A stretch of DNA of 64,000 bases from Hermatobates lingyangjiaoensis (taxonomy: Eukaryota > Arthropoda > Insecta > Hemiptera > Hermatobatidae), in NCBI GenBank assembly GCA_026182355.1, contig JAPFBL010000531.1:1-64000 (forward strand), given 5' to 3'. Shown here in pieces: positions 9,587 through 20,990 of the stretch; position 1 is the first letter of the stretch, and every line of letters starts with the position of its first letter. Under the pieces are notes generated by a model that made no database searches, had not been told where the DNA came from, and saw only the letters and a program-made list of their open reading frames with translations. Made by a program: the position numbers and the translations under genes.

Positions 9587-10190
9587 TCATAGTCAATGCA
9601 GTCCAATATCCACCTGTTTCATATTACTGTTAATACTAATTTGAGCAAAGTATGCGTAAAAGAGACAATTATGAGGGAGCAGATAGGCAATATGAGATAA
9701 TATCACGTGTTTATGAGAGTGTATATTTAGATAAACACCACCTAGTATATGGTAGCTGTTATAATGGAGATAAAATTATCTCATGCGACAAGTGTCACTA
9801 TGTGAGCGATATTGAGACAGATTAATATAAATAATTTTAATTTGAGTATGCTAGTCAGACATGACTATCAAATGTGAGGGGTCATTGACCTTAGTCCATG
9901 CAGGCTCAGGTGGGACTGTGTGGACTGAATAATTACACAAGAGTGTTAGTCAGGGATGATTCATCCAACCTTGGTGAGGAGGGCCTGTCCTCCTAAGCCT
10001 ATCCTAGCAGGTATGTTTGAGTACATTATTAACCGTTTTGCAAGTCGAGACAAGTGATGAGAAAGGGACAAGGTGAGTGAATCATTAGGAGTGTTCTGGT
10101 CCGATTGCAAGTGAGTAGTTCAAGGTCACACGACTGAACGATTGGAAATACATAATCTACATTATACCCTGCTTAGTCTTGAACACTACA
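9587..10190 (+). repeat. Inner inverted repeat, upstream side of MMP copy 1
   Basis: This stretch is matched in inverse orientation by about 12165-13085, so the MMP gene lies in a palindrome of its own within the larger one. The downstream partner holds an extra ~350 bp at about 12560-12900, including a (CT)n tract. Confidence 0.8.
10120..10128 (+). promoter_or_regulatory. TCAAGGTCA nuclear-receptor half-site upstream of MMP copy 1
   Basis: The 9-mer equals the consensus for FTZ-F1/NR5A receptors (YCAAGGYCA) and lies 78 bp before the MMP start codon. It recurs at 6714, 12201 (minus) and 13183, and at the mirror sites. Several of these are duplicates of each other, so the independent evidence is small. 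Confidence 0.25.
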
Positions 10191-10205
10191 TTGTAGGAGA
10201 AGGAC

Positions 10206-11770
10206 ATGATGTTTTACATTTTGTTAGTCTCTATGTCAGTCATTCACTTATGCAGAGGAGTAGACTACATCGGATACTTGAAAACATATGGCTATTTGGA
10301 GGACGCAAGTAAAGAAGAAGGTGTTGCTTCAATATATAGCAACGGTGTTGTTAAAAATGCCATTCGTTTATTTCAAAATAATTTCAATATTGATACTAGT
10401 GGAGAATTAACGTCCGAGACTTTACATTTGATGGAAAGCCCAAGATGTGGGGTAAAAGATGATGTTTTATCTAGATATTCTACAAAAGGAACATTGGAAA
10501 ATCTAAAATGGAAAGTAAACACGATAAAATGGTACACATACGACAGTGAAATACCTCACGATATTGTTGAAAAAGCCTTATTTCTTTGGGAAGAGCATGC
10601 TAACATAAGTTTTATTAAAAGCAAAGACAAACCAAACATCGTCATGAAATTCTCCGACGCAAATCATACAATGATTCAAAACAATGCCACATTATGTCAA
10701 CCATTTGAGAAAGTCACGATAGCTCATGCATATTCTCCAAAAACTGGACTTTATGATGACACGCTTGAAATGCATTTTAACAATGAACATTATAACTGGG
10801 AAATGACAATGAAATTGCCTGAAGACGGAGACATATCATTTTTTCATACACTTGTACATGAAATTGGTCATACTTTGGGTTTGAACCATAATACAGTCAA
10901 TAGAAACTCTATTATGCATCCAATTTATAGAATACCAGATGGTATACGAAACATGAGCGAGCTTGCTTTAGATCCCACCGACATTTCATCAATTGTAAAG
11001 TTATATGGGAAAAAACCTGTGAAATCAGCTGATACAACTTCTACTAATTCATTACCAGGAATGGAAGAAATGAACTACGTCACGGATCTTTGCTCCTACA
11101 GATATAAAATTGATCATGTTCTAATCACTCAAAAATCAGTTTATTTCTTTTACAAGAAATATGCATGGAGAGTGAGTTTAGTGGAGTCATTAAGAAGTAA
11201 ATACCAAATGTCAGCTGCATATAGAATAAATCAATGGTTGGGCTTTTTTCTAAGAAACTTTAACGGAATAGATTCAATTTACCAAAATCGTAATGGAAAC
11301 CTTGTAATGTTTGTTAATAATACAGTTTACACTGTTGATTTTCCCCGTCTCCGTTTGGTTAAGAAAGAACCATTGATGAATATTGTTCATCACGGAATGA
11401 TGAAGACTATAACAGGATCATATGTTGACTACTTGGGAAGGTTTATTTAATTGCAGACCACTATTACCTTCTAGAAGCGCTCGAAAATGAATTTGTTATA
11501 AAAGGTACATTGGAAGATCTATATCATGGCTTAAATGCAAGAAGTATTACATCAGTGTTTCGTCATATGAACGGTAAATTATATTTCAATTACAAAAAAG
11601 AAGGCTATTTTGTGGAATATGATGAATATTTACAAAGTGTTACAGGAAACATTGTAAATGTCTTAGAACTGTTTAACATAACCTGTGTAGAAGACAGCAT
11701 CCTTAACGATATTCACGACCTAACTAACCAATTGATTCACTTACAACGAGAGAAAAAAATGTTGATATAA
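10206..11770 (+). pseudogene. Secreted matrix metalloproteinase, copy 1 (frameshifted)
   Basis: This copy encodes the same protein as the intact gene on the minus strand at 15054-16613 up to residue 412. There one base is missing (GGAAGGTTT at about 11440 against GGAAGAGTTT in the partner). The frame then stops at 11450, inside the hemopexin-like domain; the remainder continues in another phase from about 11510 to 11770. A second difference, an extra A in the run before the end, would alter the last residues. The prodomain cysteine switch, the HEIGHTLGLNH zinc site and the Met-turn are intact, so a protein truncated in its C-terminal domain could still be made. The break may be a true mutation or a sequencing error. 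Confidence 0.85.
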
Positions 11771-11964
11771 TAACAAAATTCGATGCATACAACATTTCAC
11801 TGGCTTGTCACATCGGCTACAGTCAGTAGCCAATGACAATGATTTGTCAGGAATAGACAAAGGACAGGAATTGGTTCCTCTGTGCTACATGATCGATCAG
11901 TCAATCAGATCTGTTATTAGAAAATGTGTTAATATTCAAAGACATGTACACAATTAGTCAAAGT

Positions 11965-12041
11965 AATAAATATTTTGATTGAATTTTTTGTTTTTTTCCA
12001 CCCCCCAGCTGTCATGTATTTATTGTAATTGAGTTAATAAA
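11965..12041 (+). terminator. Polyadenylation signals after MMP copy 1
   Basis: Two AATAAA hexamers, at 11965-11970 and 12036-12041, lie about 195 and 265 bp after the stop codon. This suits a polymerase II transcript with a short 3' untranslated region. Confidence 0.45.
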
Positions 12042-12164
12042 GAGACAAGATAGATCAATTGTTTAAAAATCAATGCTACTTTATATAAATATTATATTCA
12101 GCCTATAGGAACAATAGGATGTAATTCTTTCATCAATTGTTATTGTATAACTGCGTAAATAGTA

Positions 12165-12648
12165 TACTCTGGTCAGTCTTGAACACTAGGTTCAGTCGTG
12201 TGACCTTGAACTACTCACTTGCGATCGGACCAGAACACTCTTAATGTTTCACACGCCTTGTCTCATCATTACTTGTCTCGACTTGCAATGGAGACGGTTA
12301 ATAATGTACTCAAACATACCTGCCAGGATAGGCTTAGGAGGACAGGCCCTCCTCACCAAGGTTGGATGAATCATCCCTGACTAACACTCTTGTGTAATTA
12401 TTCAGTCCACACAGTCCCACCTGAGCCTGCATGGGCTAAGGTCAATGATCCCATCACATTTGATAGTCATGTCTGACTAGCATTCTCAAATTAAAATTAT
12501 TTATATTAATCTGTCTCAATATCACTCACATAGTGATACTTGTCGCATGAGATAATTTTATCTCCATTATTACATTTATATTAAAGTAAAATAAGTCACT
12601 TCATCATCTCAAGAATAAAACGCCTCGATCATCCATATCATTAGAGCC

Positions 12649-12684
<36 letters not shown>

Positions 12685-13085
12685 AGAATATTTACATCTT
12701 TATACCATCAAACTAATAACATCTAGCAAACCAATTAAGTTGGATAGGTTCATAATGATTTAAAGAAAAAAAAAAAATATGGATATTGATGTGATTTTGA
12801 AGTAATTTTAGTATCACCTGTGCTTTTTTTTTTTTAACATCATTTCCATACACTTTATAACTACATGCTGTAAAAATATCACTAAGTCCACCAAAATAAT
12901 AATAAGGAGTGTTTATCTAAATATACACTCTCCGTAAACATCTGACTATATTTCATAGTGTGTCTCTCTACACCTCATGATTGACTCTTTTACACAGACT
13001 TTGCTCAAATTATCATTAATAGTGATATGAAACAGGTGGATATTGGAATGATTTGGCTTGATTTAGTTGAATGACAGAGAGAGAG
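12165..13085 (-). repeat. Inner inverted repeat, downstream side of MMP copy 1
   Basis: Inverted partner of 9587-10190. It is interrupted by about 350 bp with a (CT)n tract at 12655-12682 and ends near another short (GA)n tract at 13077-13096. Confidence 0.8.
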
Positions 13086-13204
13086 AGAGAGAGAGAGGCA
13101 CACTTGCTAGTCTTTTGAACTAGCATATTATATCTTGTAGTAGATATAATAGGAGAGAGCTGTCACAGGGCTACTGAGCAGTTCAAGGTCACACGAAGGG
13201 ACCA

Positions 13205-13605
13205 TTAGGGACCAATTAGAGTAAGAACTATAATACATTTACCAAAACTATCTACAACTCACATAGAAAACTAACACAAATTATTGAGACCAACAGATAC
13301 TTGAAAAAAGATTATTTTATAATCAGAGTTCTTAAGTACACATCTATTTCAAAGTAACAAACAAAAGGAAATTAGTTTTACCTTGGAAAGTGTGCTAAGG
13401 GTTATTATGTAACTTATCATATATCACTTTCCAAGGTAAAACTAATTTCCTTTTGTTTGTTACTTTGAAATAGATGTGTACTTAAGAACTCTGATTATAA
13501 AATAATCTTTTTTCAAGTATCTGTTGGTCTCAATAATTTGTGTTAGTTTTCTATGTGAGTTGTAGATAGTTTTGGTAAATGTATTATAGTTCTTACTCTA
13601 ATTGG
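13205..13605. repeat. Centre of giant palindrome: folded-back family G repeat
   Basis: The last ~200 bp of each arm are copies of the family G repeat seen at 6040-6290, meeting head-to-head across the 32-bp spacer 13393-13424. The spacer continues the family G sequence of the left side, so the turn happened inside this repeat. The HHR core itself is not included here. Confidence 0.8.
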
Positions 13606-13729
13606 TCCCTAATGGTCCCTTCGTGTGACCTTGAACTGCTCAGTAGCCCTGTGACAGCTCTCTCCTATTATATCTACTACAAGATATAATATGCTAGTTC
13701 AAAAGACTAGCAAGTGTGCTCTCTCTCTC

Positions 13730-14134
13730 TCTCTCTCTCTCTTGTCATTCAACTAAATCAAGCCAAATCATTCCAATATCCACCTGTTTCATATCACTAT
13801 TAATGATAATTTGAGCAAAGTCTGTGTAAAAGAGTCAATCATGAGGTGTAGAGAGACACACTATGAAATATAGTCAGATGTTTACGGAGAGTGTATATTT
13901 AGATAAACACTCCTTATTATTATTTTGGTGGACTTAGTGATATTTTTACAGCATGTAGTTATAAAGTGTATGGAAATGATGTTAAAAAAAAAAAAAAGCA
14001 CAGGTGATACTAAAATTACTTCAAAATCACATCAATATCCATATTTTTTTTTTCTTTAAATCATTATGAACCTATCCAACTTAATTGGTTTGCTAGATGT
14101 TATTAGTTTGATGGTATAAAGATGTAAATATTCT

Positions 14135-14170
<36 letters not shown>

Positions 14171-15050
14171 GGCTCTAATGATATGGATGATCGAGGCGTT
14201 TTATTCTTGAGATGATGAAGTGACTTATTTTACTTTAATATAAATGTAATAATGGAGATAAAATTATCTCATGCGACAAGTATCACTATGTGAGTGATAT
14301 TGAGACAGATTAATATAAATAATTTTAATTTGAGAATGCTAGTCAGACATGACTATCAAATGTGATGGGATCATTGACCTTAGCCCATGCAGGCTCAGGT
14401 GGGACTGTGTGGACTGAATAATTACACAAGAGTGTTAGTCAGGGATGATTCATCCAACCTTGGTGAGGAGGGCCTGTCCTCCTAAGCCTATCCTGGCAGG
14501 TATGTTTGAGTACATTATTAACCGTCTCCATTGCAAGTCGAGACAAGTAATGATGAGACAAGGCGTGTGAAACATTAAGAGTGTTCTGGTCCGATCGCAA
14601 GTGAGTAGTTCAAGGTCACACGACTGAACCTAGTGTTCAAGACTGACCAGAGTATACTATTTACGCAGTTATACAATAACAATTGATGAAAGAATTACAT
14701 CCTATTGTTCCTATAGGCTGAATATAATATTTATATAAAGTAGCATTGATTTTTAAACAATTGATCTATCTTGTCTCTTTATTAACTCAATTACAATAAA
14801 TACATGACAGCTGGGGGGTGGGGAAAAAAAAAAAATTCAATCAAAATATTTATTACTTTGACTAATTGTGTACATGTCTTTGAATATTAACACATTTTCT
14901 AATAACAGATCTGATTGACTGATCGATCATGTAGCACAGAGGAACCAATTCCTGTCCTTTGTCTATTCCTGACAAATCATTGTCATTGGCTACTGACTGT
15001 AGCCGATGTGACAAGCCAGTGAAATGTTGTATGCATCGAATTTTGTTATT
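13730..15050. other. Right inner repeat and 3' flank of MMP copy 2
   Basis: Mirror of 11771-13085: a (GA)n tract at about 14140-14166, the ~350-bp insertion, the inner inverted repeat, the TGACCTTGA-type site (14610-14618, plus orientation) and AT-rich 3' flank. Complementary polyadenylation signals (TTTATT) are at 14778-14783 and 14849-14854. Confidence 0.7.
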
Positions 15051-15053
15051 ATA

Positions 15054-16613
15054 TCAACATTTTTTCTCTCGTTGTAAGTGAATCAATTGGTTAGTTAGGT
15101 CGTGAATATCGTTAAGGATGCTGTCTTCTACACAGGTTATGTTAAACAGTTCTAAGACATTTACAATGTTTCCTGTAACACTTTGTAAATATTCATCATA
15201 TTCCACAAAATAGCCTTCTTTTTTGTAATTGAAATATAATTTACCGTTCATATGACGAAACACTGATGTAATACTTCTTGCATTTAAGCCATGATATAGA
15301 TCTTCCAATGTACCTTTTATAACAAATTCATTTTCGAGCGCTTCTAGAAGGTAATAGTGGTCTGCAATTAAATAAACTCTTCCCAAGTAGTCAACATATG
15401 ATCCTGTTATAGTCTTCATCATTCCGTGATGAACAATATTCATCAATGGTTCTTTCTTAACCAAACGGAGACGGGGAAAATCAACAGTGTAAACTGTATT
15501 ATTAACAAACATTACAAGGTTTCCATTACGATTTTGGTAAATTGAATCTATTCCGTTAAAGTTTCTTAGAAAAAAGCCCAACCATTGATTTATTCTATAT
15601 GCAGCTGACATTTGGTATTTACTTCTTAATGACTCCACTAAACTCACTCTCCATGCATATTTCTTGTAAAAGAAATAAACTGATTTTTGAGTGATTAGAA
15701 CATGATCAATTTTATATCTGTAGGAGCAAAGATCCGTGACGTAGTTCATTTCTTCCATTCCTGGTAATGAATTAGTAGAAGTTGTATCAGCTGATTTCAC
15801 AGGTTTTTTCCCATATAACTTTACAATTGATGAAATGTCGGTGGGATCTAAAGCAAGCTCGCTCATGTTTCGTATACCATCTGGTATTCTATAAATTGGA
15901 TGCATAATAGAGTTTCTATTGACTGTATTATGGTTCAAACCCAAAGTATGACCAATTTCATGTACAAGTGTATGAAAAAATGATATGTCTCCGTCTTCAG
16001 GCAATTTCATTGTCATTTCCCAGTTATAATGTTCATTGTTAAAATGCATTTCAAGCGTGTCATCATAAAGTCCAGTTTTTGGAGAATATGCATGAGCTAT
16101 CGTGACTTTCTCAAATGGTTGACATAATGTGGCATTGTTTTGAATCATTGTATGATTTGCGTCGGAGAATTTCATGACGATGTTTGGTTTGTCTTTGCTT
16201 TTAATAAAACTTATGTTAGCATGCTCTTCCCAAAGAAATAAGGCTTTTTCAACAATATCGTGAGGTATTTCACTGTCGTATGTGTACCATTTTATCGTGT
16301 TTACTTTCCATTTTAGATTTTCCAATGTTCCTTTTGTAGAATATCTAGATAAAACATCATCTTTTACCCCACATCTTGGGCTTTCCATCAAATGTAAAGT
16401 CTCGGACGTTAATTCTCCACTAGTATCAATATTGAAATTATTTTGAAATAAACGAATGGCATTTTTAACAACACCGTTGCTATATATTGAAGCAACACCT
16501 TCTTCTTTACTTGCGTCCTCCAAATAGCCATATGTTTTCAAGTATCCGATGTAGTCTACTCCTCTGCATAAGTGAATGACTGACATAGAGACTAACAAAA
16601 TGTAAAACATCAT
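15054..16613 (-). CDS. Secreted matrix metalloproteinase with hemopexin-like domain (intact)
   Basis: A single-exon frame encodes a 519-residue MMP, an extracellular zinc protease of matrix proteins. Residues 1-18 form a signal peptide. The prodomain holds the cysteine switch PRCGVKD (79-85) that keeps the enzyme latent. The catalytic domain has AHAYSP (174-179) and the zinc site HEIGHTLGLNH (218-228: His218, Glu219, His222, His228), followed by the Met-turn SIMHP (Met237). The usual glycine-rich calcium and structural-zinc loop before AHAY is poorly conserved. The C-terminal ~220 residues form a hemopexin-like domain bracketed by Cys296 and Cys494. Most animal MMP genes have introns, so the single exon suggests retroposition or a viral or transposon cargo gene. 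Start choice rests on the signal peptide. The frameshifted twin lies at 10206-11770. Confidence 0.9.
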   Translation of the reverse strand: MMFYILLVSMSVIHLCRGVDYIGYLKTYGYLEDASKEEGVASIYSNGVVKNAIRLFQNNFNIDTSGELTSETLHLMESPRCGVKDDVLSRYSTKGTLENLKWKVNTIKWYTYDSEIPHDIVEKALFLWEEHANISFIKSKDKPNIVMKFSDANHTMIQNNATLCQPFEKVTIAHAYSPKTGLYDDTLEMHFNNEHYNWEMTMKLPEDGDISFFHTLVHEIGHTLGLNHNTVNRNSIMHPIYRIPDGIRNMSELALDPTDISSIVKLYGKKPVKSADTTSTNSLPGMEEMNYVTDLCSYRYKIDHVLITQKSVYFFYKKYAWRVSLVESLRSKYQMSAAYRINQWLGFFLRNFNGIDSIYQNRNGNLVMFVNNTVYTVDFPRLRLVKKEPLMNIVHHGMMKTITGSYVDYLGRVYLIADHYYLLEALENEFVIKGTLEDLYHGLNARSITSVFRHMNGKLYFNYKKEGYFVEYDEYLQSVTGNIVNVLELFNITCVEDSILNDIHDLTNQLIHLQREKKC

Positions 16614-16639
16614 GTCCTTCTCCTACAATGTAGTGTTCA

Positions 16640-17240
16640 AGACTAAGCAGGGTATAATGTAGATTATGTATTTCCAATCGTTCAGTCGTGTGACCTTGAA
16701 CTACTCACTTGCAATCGGACCAGAACACTCCTAATGATTCACTCACCTTGTCTCATCATCACTTGTCTCGACTTGCAATGGAGACGGTTAATAATGTACT
16801 CAAACATACCTGCTAGGATAGGCTTAGGAGGACAGGCCCTCCTCACCAAGGTTGGATGAATCATCCCTGACTAACACTCTTGTGTAATTATTCAGTCCAC
16901 ACAGTCCCACCTGAGCCTGCATGGACTAAGGTCAATGACCCCTCACATTTGATAGTCATGTCTGACTAGCATACTCAAATTAAAATTATTTATATTAATC
17001 TGTCTCAATATCGCTCACATAGTGACACTTGTCGCATGAGATAATTTTATCTCCATTATAACAGCTACCATATACTAGGTGGTGTTTATCTAAATATACA
17101 CTCTCATAAACACGTGATATTATCTCATATTGCCTATCTGCTCCCTCATAATTGTCTCTTTTACGCATACTTTGCTCAAATTAGTATTAACAGTAATATG
17201 AAACAGGTGGATATTGGACTGCATTGACTATGAGTGTATG
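16640..17240 (-). repeat. Inner inverted repeat, upstream side of MMP copy 2
   Basis: Mirror of 9587-10190. Near 16745-16790 it keeps the sequence of the inner copies where the left arm has small changes, so the left arm is the derived one there. Confidence 0.75.
16691..16699 (-). promoter_or_regulatory. TCAAGGTCA half-site upstream of MMP copy 2
   Basis: Mirror of the site at 10120-10128, placed 78 bp before the start codon of the intact gene. It matches the FTZ-F1/NR5A consensus; function is inferred only from position. Confidence 0.25.
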
Positions 17241-18289
17241 TGAAAAAATACAACGCGACATGTCTAAGCGTTAATGTAGAAGGTTAATGTACTGCAGTAG
17301 ACTCGGGTGGTAACCTTGAGCATGTTTCGACAGGTTTAGGAGATATGGCTGGATAGGCTAAGGTCGGCTCACCTTGGGCGGATGAGTCATGCTTGAATAA
17401 CACTCTCTTGTAATTATTCTTTCCACGCAGACCCCTCCATCTGGAGCCAGCATGTAGTGTCTGGACGGGTGGAGCGAGCCTTTATCGGGACGATTATCCA
17501 TGTCATTAACGCTAATTTTATTTACAATAATAATGGTCATGTTAGGAGCTGGCATCCAATTCACTCCTCCCTCACCCCCCCCTTTGAACTTACTCAATTT
17601 AATGAGTAATGTTGTGTTAAAAAAAAATCAACATAAATTCAATAATAAATTAGGATTTGACCATCTGGATATTGATGTCTGTGTACAGCGAGTGTGTAAA
17701 CTAACAAGAGTCTGCGAGACATGTTGAACTACAAGTGAACATGTCCAACTGAGCTCCAGACCAAAAACAATGAGTTTTTTTTTTTCATTGTGTGCATTAT
17801 AACATTAACTTGGTACAGTAATGTCATTAGGGTAACCATGAGTTAGATATGACTCAGTTATTAGTCCACTTGTGAATCAAAACATTGAGGAAGAGGAAAA
17901 GATGGTGAGAGTTTGCATATGGAGGTGAAGACGTTTGATATAAGTGTGGGACCATATATGATGTGTGAATATTGCTCTGGCTTGTTCTCAGATGAAGTCA
18001 ACACTCTAGCGTCAAGCTAGTTATGGTCAACAGTAGGACAGTCCGTAGACAGCAGACGTAAAAAGCATAAAGCATTCCTTATAAAATTTACAGGTGGTGT
18101 TAAGTTATTGCAAAGTCCATACCCATAACAATCTCTCGGCCCTTCCGAGCCCTTGTAAAGAACAGATATTCCCATCAGATGAACATCAAATAATCCAAAC
18201 TGATTAAAAATTTACTCCTTATCATTATTAATGATAAAAGACAACTATAAACTAACACTGGTAAAAACATAGCATTAAGGGCTAAAAAA

Positions 18290-20245
18290 AAAAAAAAAGG
18301 GTTATAACTCAAAAACGGTAAGAGATATCGAAAATATAATGAAATAATGCACGAAGTGCCATCCGAGCCAGCTTATTTTCCAACGCTGAGTGAAATGATA
18401 CCAACCTCAATGGACCTACACTCAGCCCTTATGATCCCTTCGAAGGGACGAAAAGCGAAATGACATGAGCAAATAAATTCTAAAATCAATACAGATTTCT
18501 CTTACCTCGTTATTTACGACAAGGTAATGATCAATAAACTCTACTATTACACCCATTCTTGACATTATAGCTTTGAGGGCTAAAAAAAGGGCTGTAACTC
18601 GTAAACGGTAAGAGATATCGAAAAAATAATGCAATTTCGGAAAGCACGAAGTGCCATCCGAGCCAAATTATTTTCCCACGCTGAGTGAAATGATACCAAA
18701 CTCAATGTACCTACACTCAGCCCTTATGATCCCTTCGAAGGGACTCAAAGCGAAATGACATGAGGAAAAAATTCTAAAATCAATACAAATTTCTCTTTTC
18801 TCGTTATTTACAACAAGGAAATGATCAATAAACTTTACTATATCATCCCATTATTGACAATATAGCTTTAAGGGCTAAAAAAGGTCTGTAACTCGTAAAC
18901 GGTAAGAGATATCGAAAAAATAATGAAATTTCGGAAAGCACGAAGTGCCATCCGAGCCAAATTATTTTCCAACGCTGAGTGAAATGATACCAAACTCAAT
19001 ATACCTACACTCAGCCCTTATGATCCCTTCGAAGGGACTCAATGCGAAATGACATGAGGAAATAAACTCTAAAATCAATACAAATTTCTCTTTTCTCGTT
19101 ATTTACAACAAGGTAATGATCAATAAACTCTACTATATTATCCCATTATTGACAATATAGCTTTAAGGGCTAAAAAAGGTCTGTAACTCGTAAACGGTAA
19201 GAGATATCGAAAAAATAATGAAATTTCGGAAAGCACGAAGTGCCATCCGAGCCAAATTATTTTCCCAACGCTGAGTGAAATGATACCAAACTCAATATAC
19301 CTACACTCAGCCCTTATGATCCCTTCGAAGGGACTCAAAGCGAAATGACATGAGGAAATAAACTCTAAAATCAATACAAATTTCTCTTTTCTCGTTATTT
19401 ACAACAAGGTAATGATCAATAAACTCTACTATATTATCCCATTATTGACAATATAGCTTTAAGGGCTAAAAAAGGTCTGTAACTCGTAAACGGTAAGAGA
19501 TATCGAAAAAATAATGAAATTTCGGAAAGCACGAAGTGCCATCCGAGCCAAATTATTTTCCAACGCTGAGTGAAATGATACCAAACTCAATATACCTACA
19601 CTCAGCCCTTATGATCCCTTCGAAGGGACTCAAAGCGAAATGACATGAGGAAATAAACTCTAAAATCAATACAAATTTCTCTTTTCTCGTTATTTACAAC
19701 AAGGTAATGATCAATAAACTTTACTATATTATCCCATTATTGACAATATAGCTTTAAGGGCTAAAAAAGGTCTGTAACTCGTAAACGGTAAGAGATATCG
19801 AAAAAATAATGAAATTTCGGAAAGCACGAAGTGCCATCCGAGCCAAATTATTTTCCAACGCTGAGTGAAATGATACCAAACTCAATGTACCTACACTCAG
19901 CCCTTATGATCCCTTCGAAGGGACTCAAAGCGAAATGACATGAGGAAATAAACTCTAAAATCAATACAAATTTCTCTTTTCTCGTTATTTACAACAAGGT
20001 AATGATCAATAAACTTTACTATATCATCCCATTATTGACAATATAGCTTTAAGGGCTAAAAAAGGTCTGTAACTCGTAAACGGTAAGAGATATCGAAAAA
20101 ATAATGATATTTCGGAAAGTACGAAGTGCCATCCGAGCCAAATTATTTTCCCACGCTGAGTGAAATGATACCAAACTCAATGTACCTACACTCAGCCCTT
20201 ATGATCCCTTCGAAGGGACTCAAAGCGAAATGACATGATCAAATA
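18290..20245 (-). repeat. Tandem array of ~295-bp units, seven copies
   Basis: Mirror of 7170-8560. The palindrome TCCCTTCGAAGGGA appears at 18435, 18730, 19024, 19320, 19615, 19910 and 20205, a period of 294-296 bp. Two more units than in the left arm account for about 590 bp of arm asymmetry. Confidence 0.9.
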
Positions 20246-20269
20246 AACTCTGTATAGAAGGGGTGAATC

Positions 20270-20990
20270 TAATGAGCGGGCGACTGACTGAAACAGGAAG
20301 GTGAGGGAGTCGGGTGGTACATGTGGGTGAGGAGGGTGGGTGCGGTTAGTAGGATACACAAGATTGTGGGGGAAGTACGTCTTGGTTCTAACGGGAATGA
20401 TTGTGCCCCGTGTTCGTATAGTAATGAGGTTGAAGCGGCAGTTGACCAGCTGGCTGGGTTCATTCGTCAACAACCGATTCGAACGGGGAAGGAAACTTTG
20501 AGCTGGTATGCGGGTTAATAAACTGTGGTAGACTCGGCTGTGTTGGCAAGTCGGACAGGCTTAGAAGAAGGCTAAGATGGCGACACCTTGGCAGGATGAG
20601 TAATCCCAGGGTGGGACATCTATTGACTCTGTTGGGTGCTGCCACCTGGTGGGTACAACCACAACTTCCAGTCGACCTTGCCGATGACCTTGAAAGTAGG
20701 TCAGTGTGGCATCAAAACATAAACAAGGAAGTGTAAGGTGGGTGACCCCCCCTATCATAACATAACAAACCTTGAGGTAGGTCAGTCTGCGCATGTCGGG
20801 TGGGACCAGAGGCGGATGAGGAGAGAGGTGGTGGTTAGGGAAGAAGGTGATTGGCTGATGAGGGGTGGGGTGGGGGGAGGGGGTCTTCAATATTGGCTGA
20901 GCATGGTCGGGGGTAGAGGGAAAGGGGGGTGGCCACCCTGTGAAGGGTCGGGAGTGGGGGTAAAGTGGGCGTGGTCCCCCAGAACTTATA
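20270..20990 (-). promoter_or_regulatory. GC-rich block with CCAAT and GC-box-like motifs (right)
   Basis: Mirror of 6420-7140 with the same CCAAT, CACGCCC-type and TGCGCA motifs on the minus strand, plus an AAGATGGCG motif (YY1-like) at 20573 in the plus direction. No coding region is convincing. Confidence 0.35.

Larger units (their letters stand above)
6405..13392 (+). repeat. Left arm of giant inverted repeat
   Basis: This arm is the reverse complement of 13425-21003 with high identity along nearly the full length. Visible differences are two fewer 295-bp units, a one-base loss in the MMP gene, one extra A near the MMP stop codon and small changes near 10045-10065. Confidence 0.9.
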
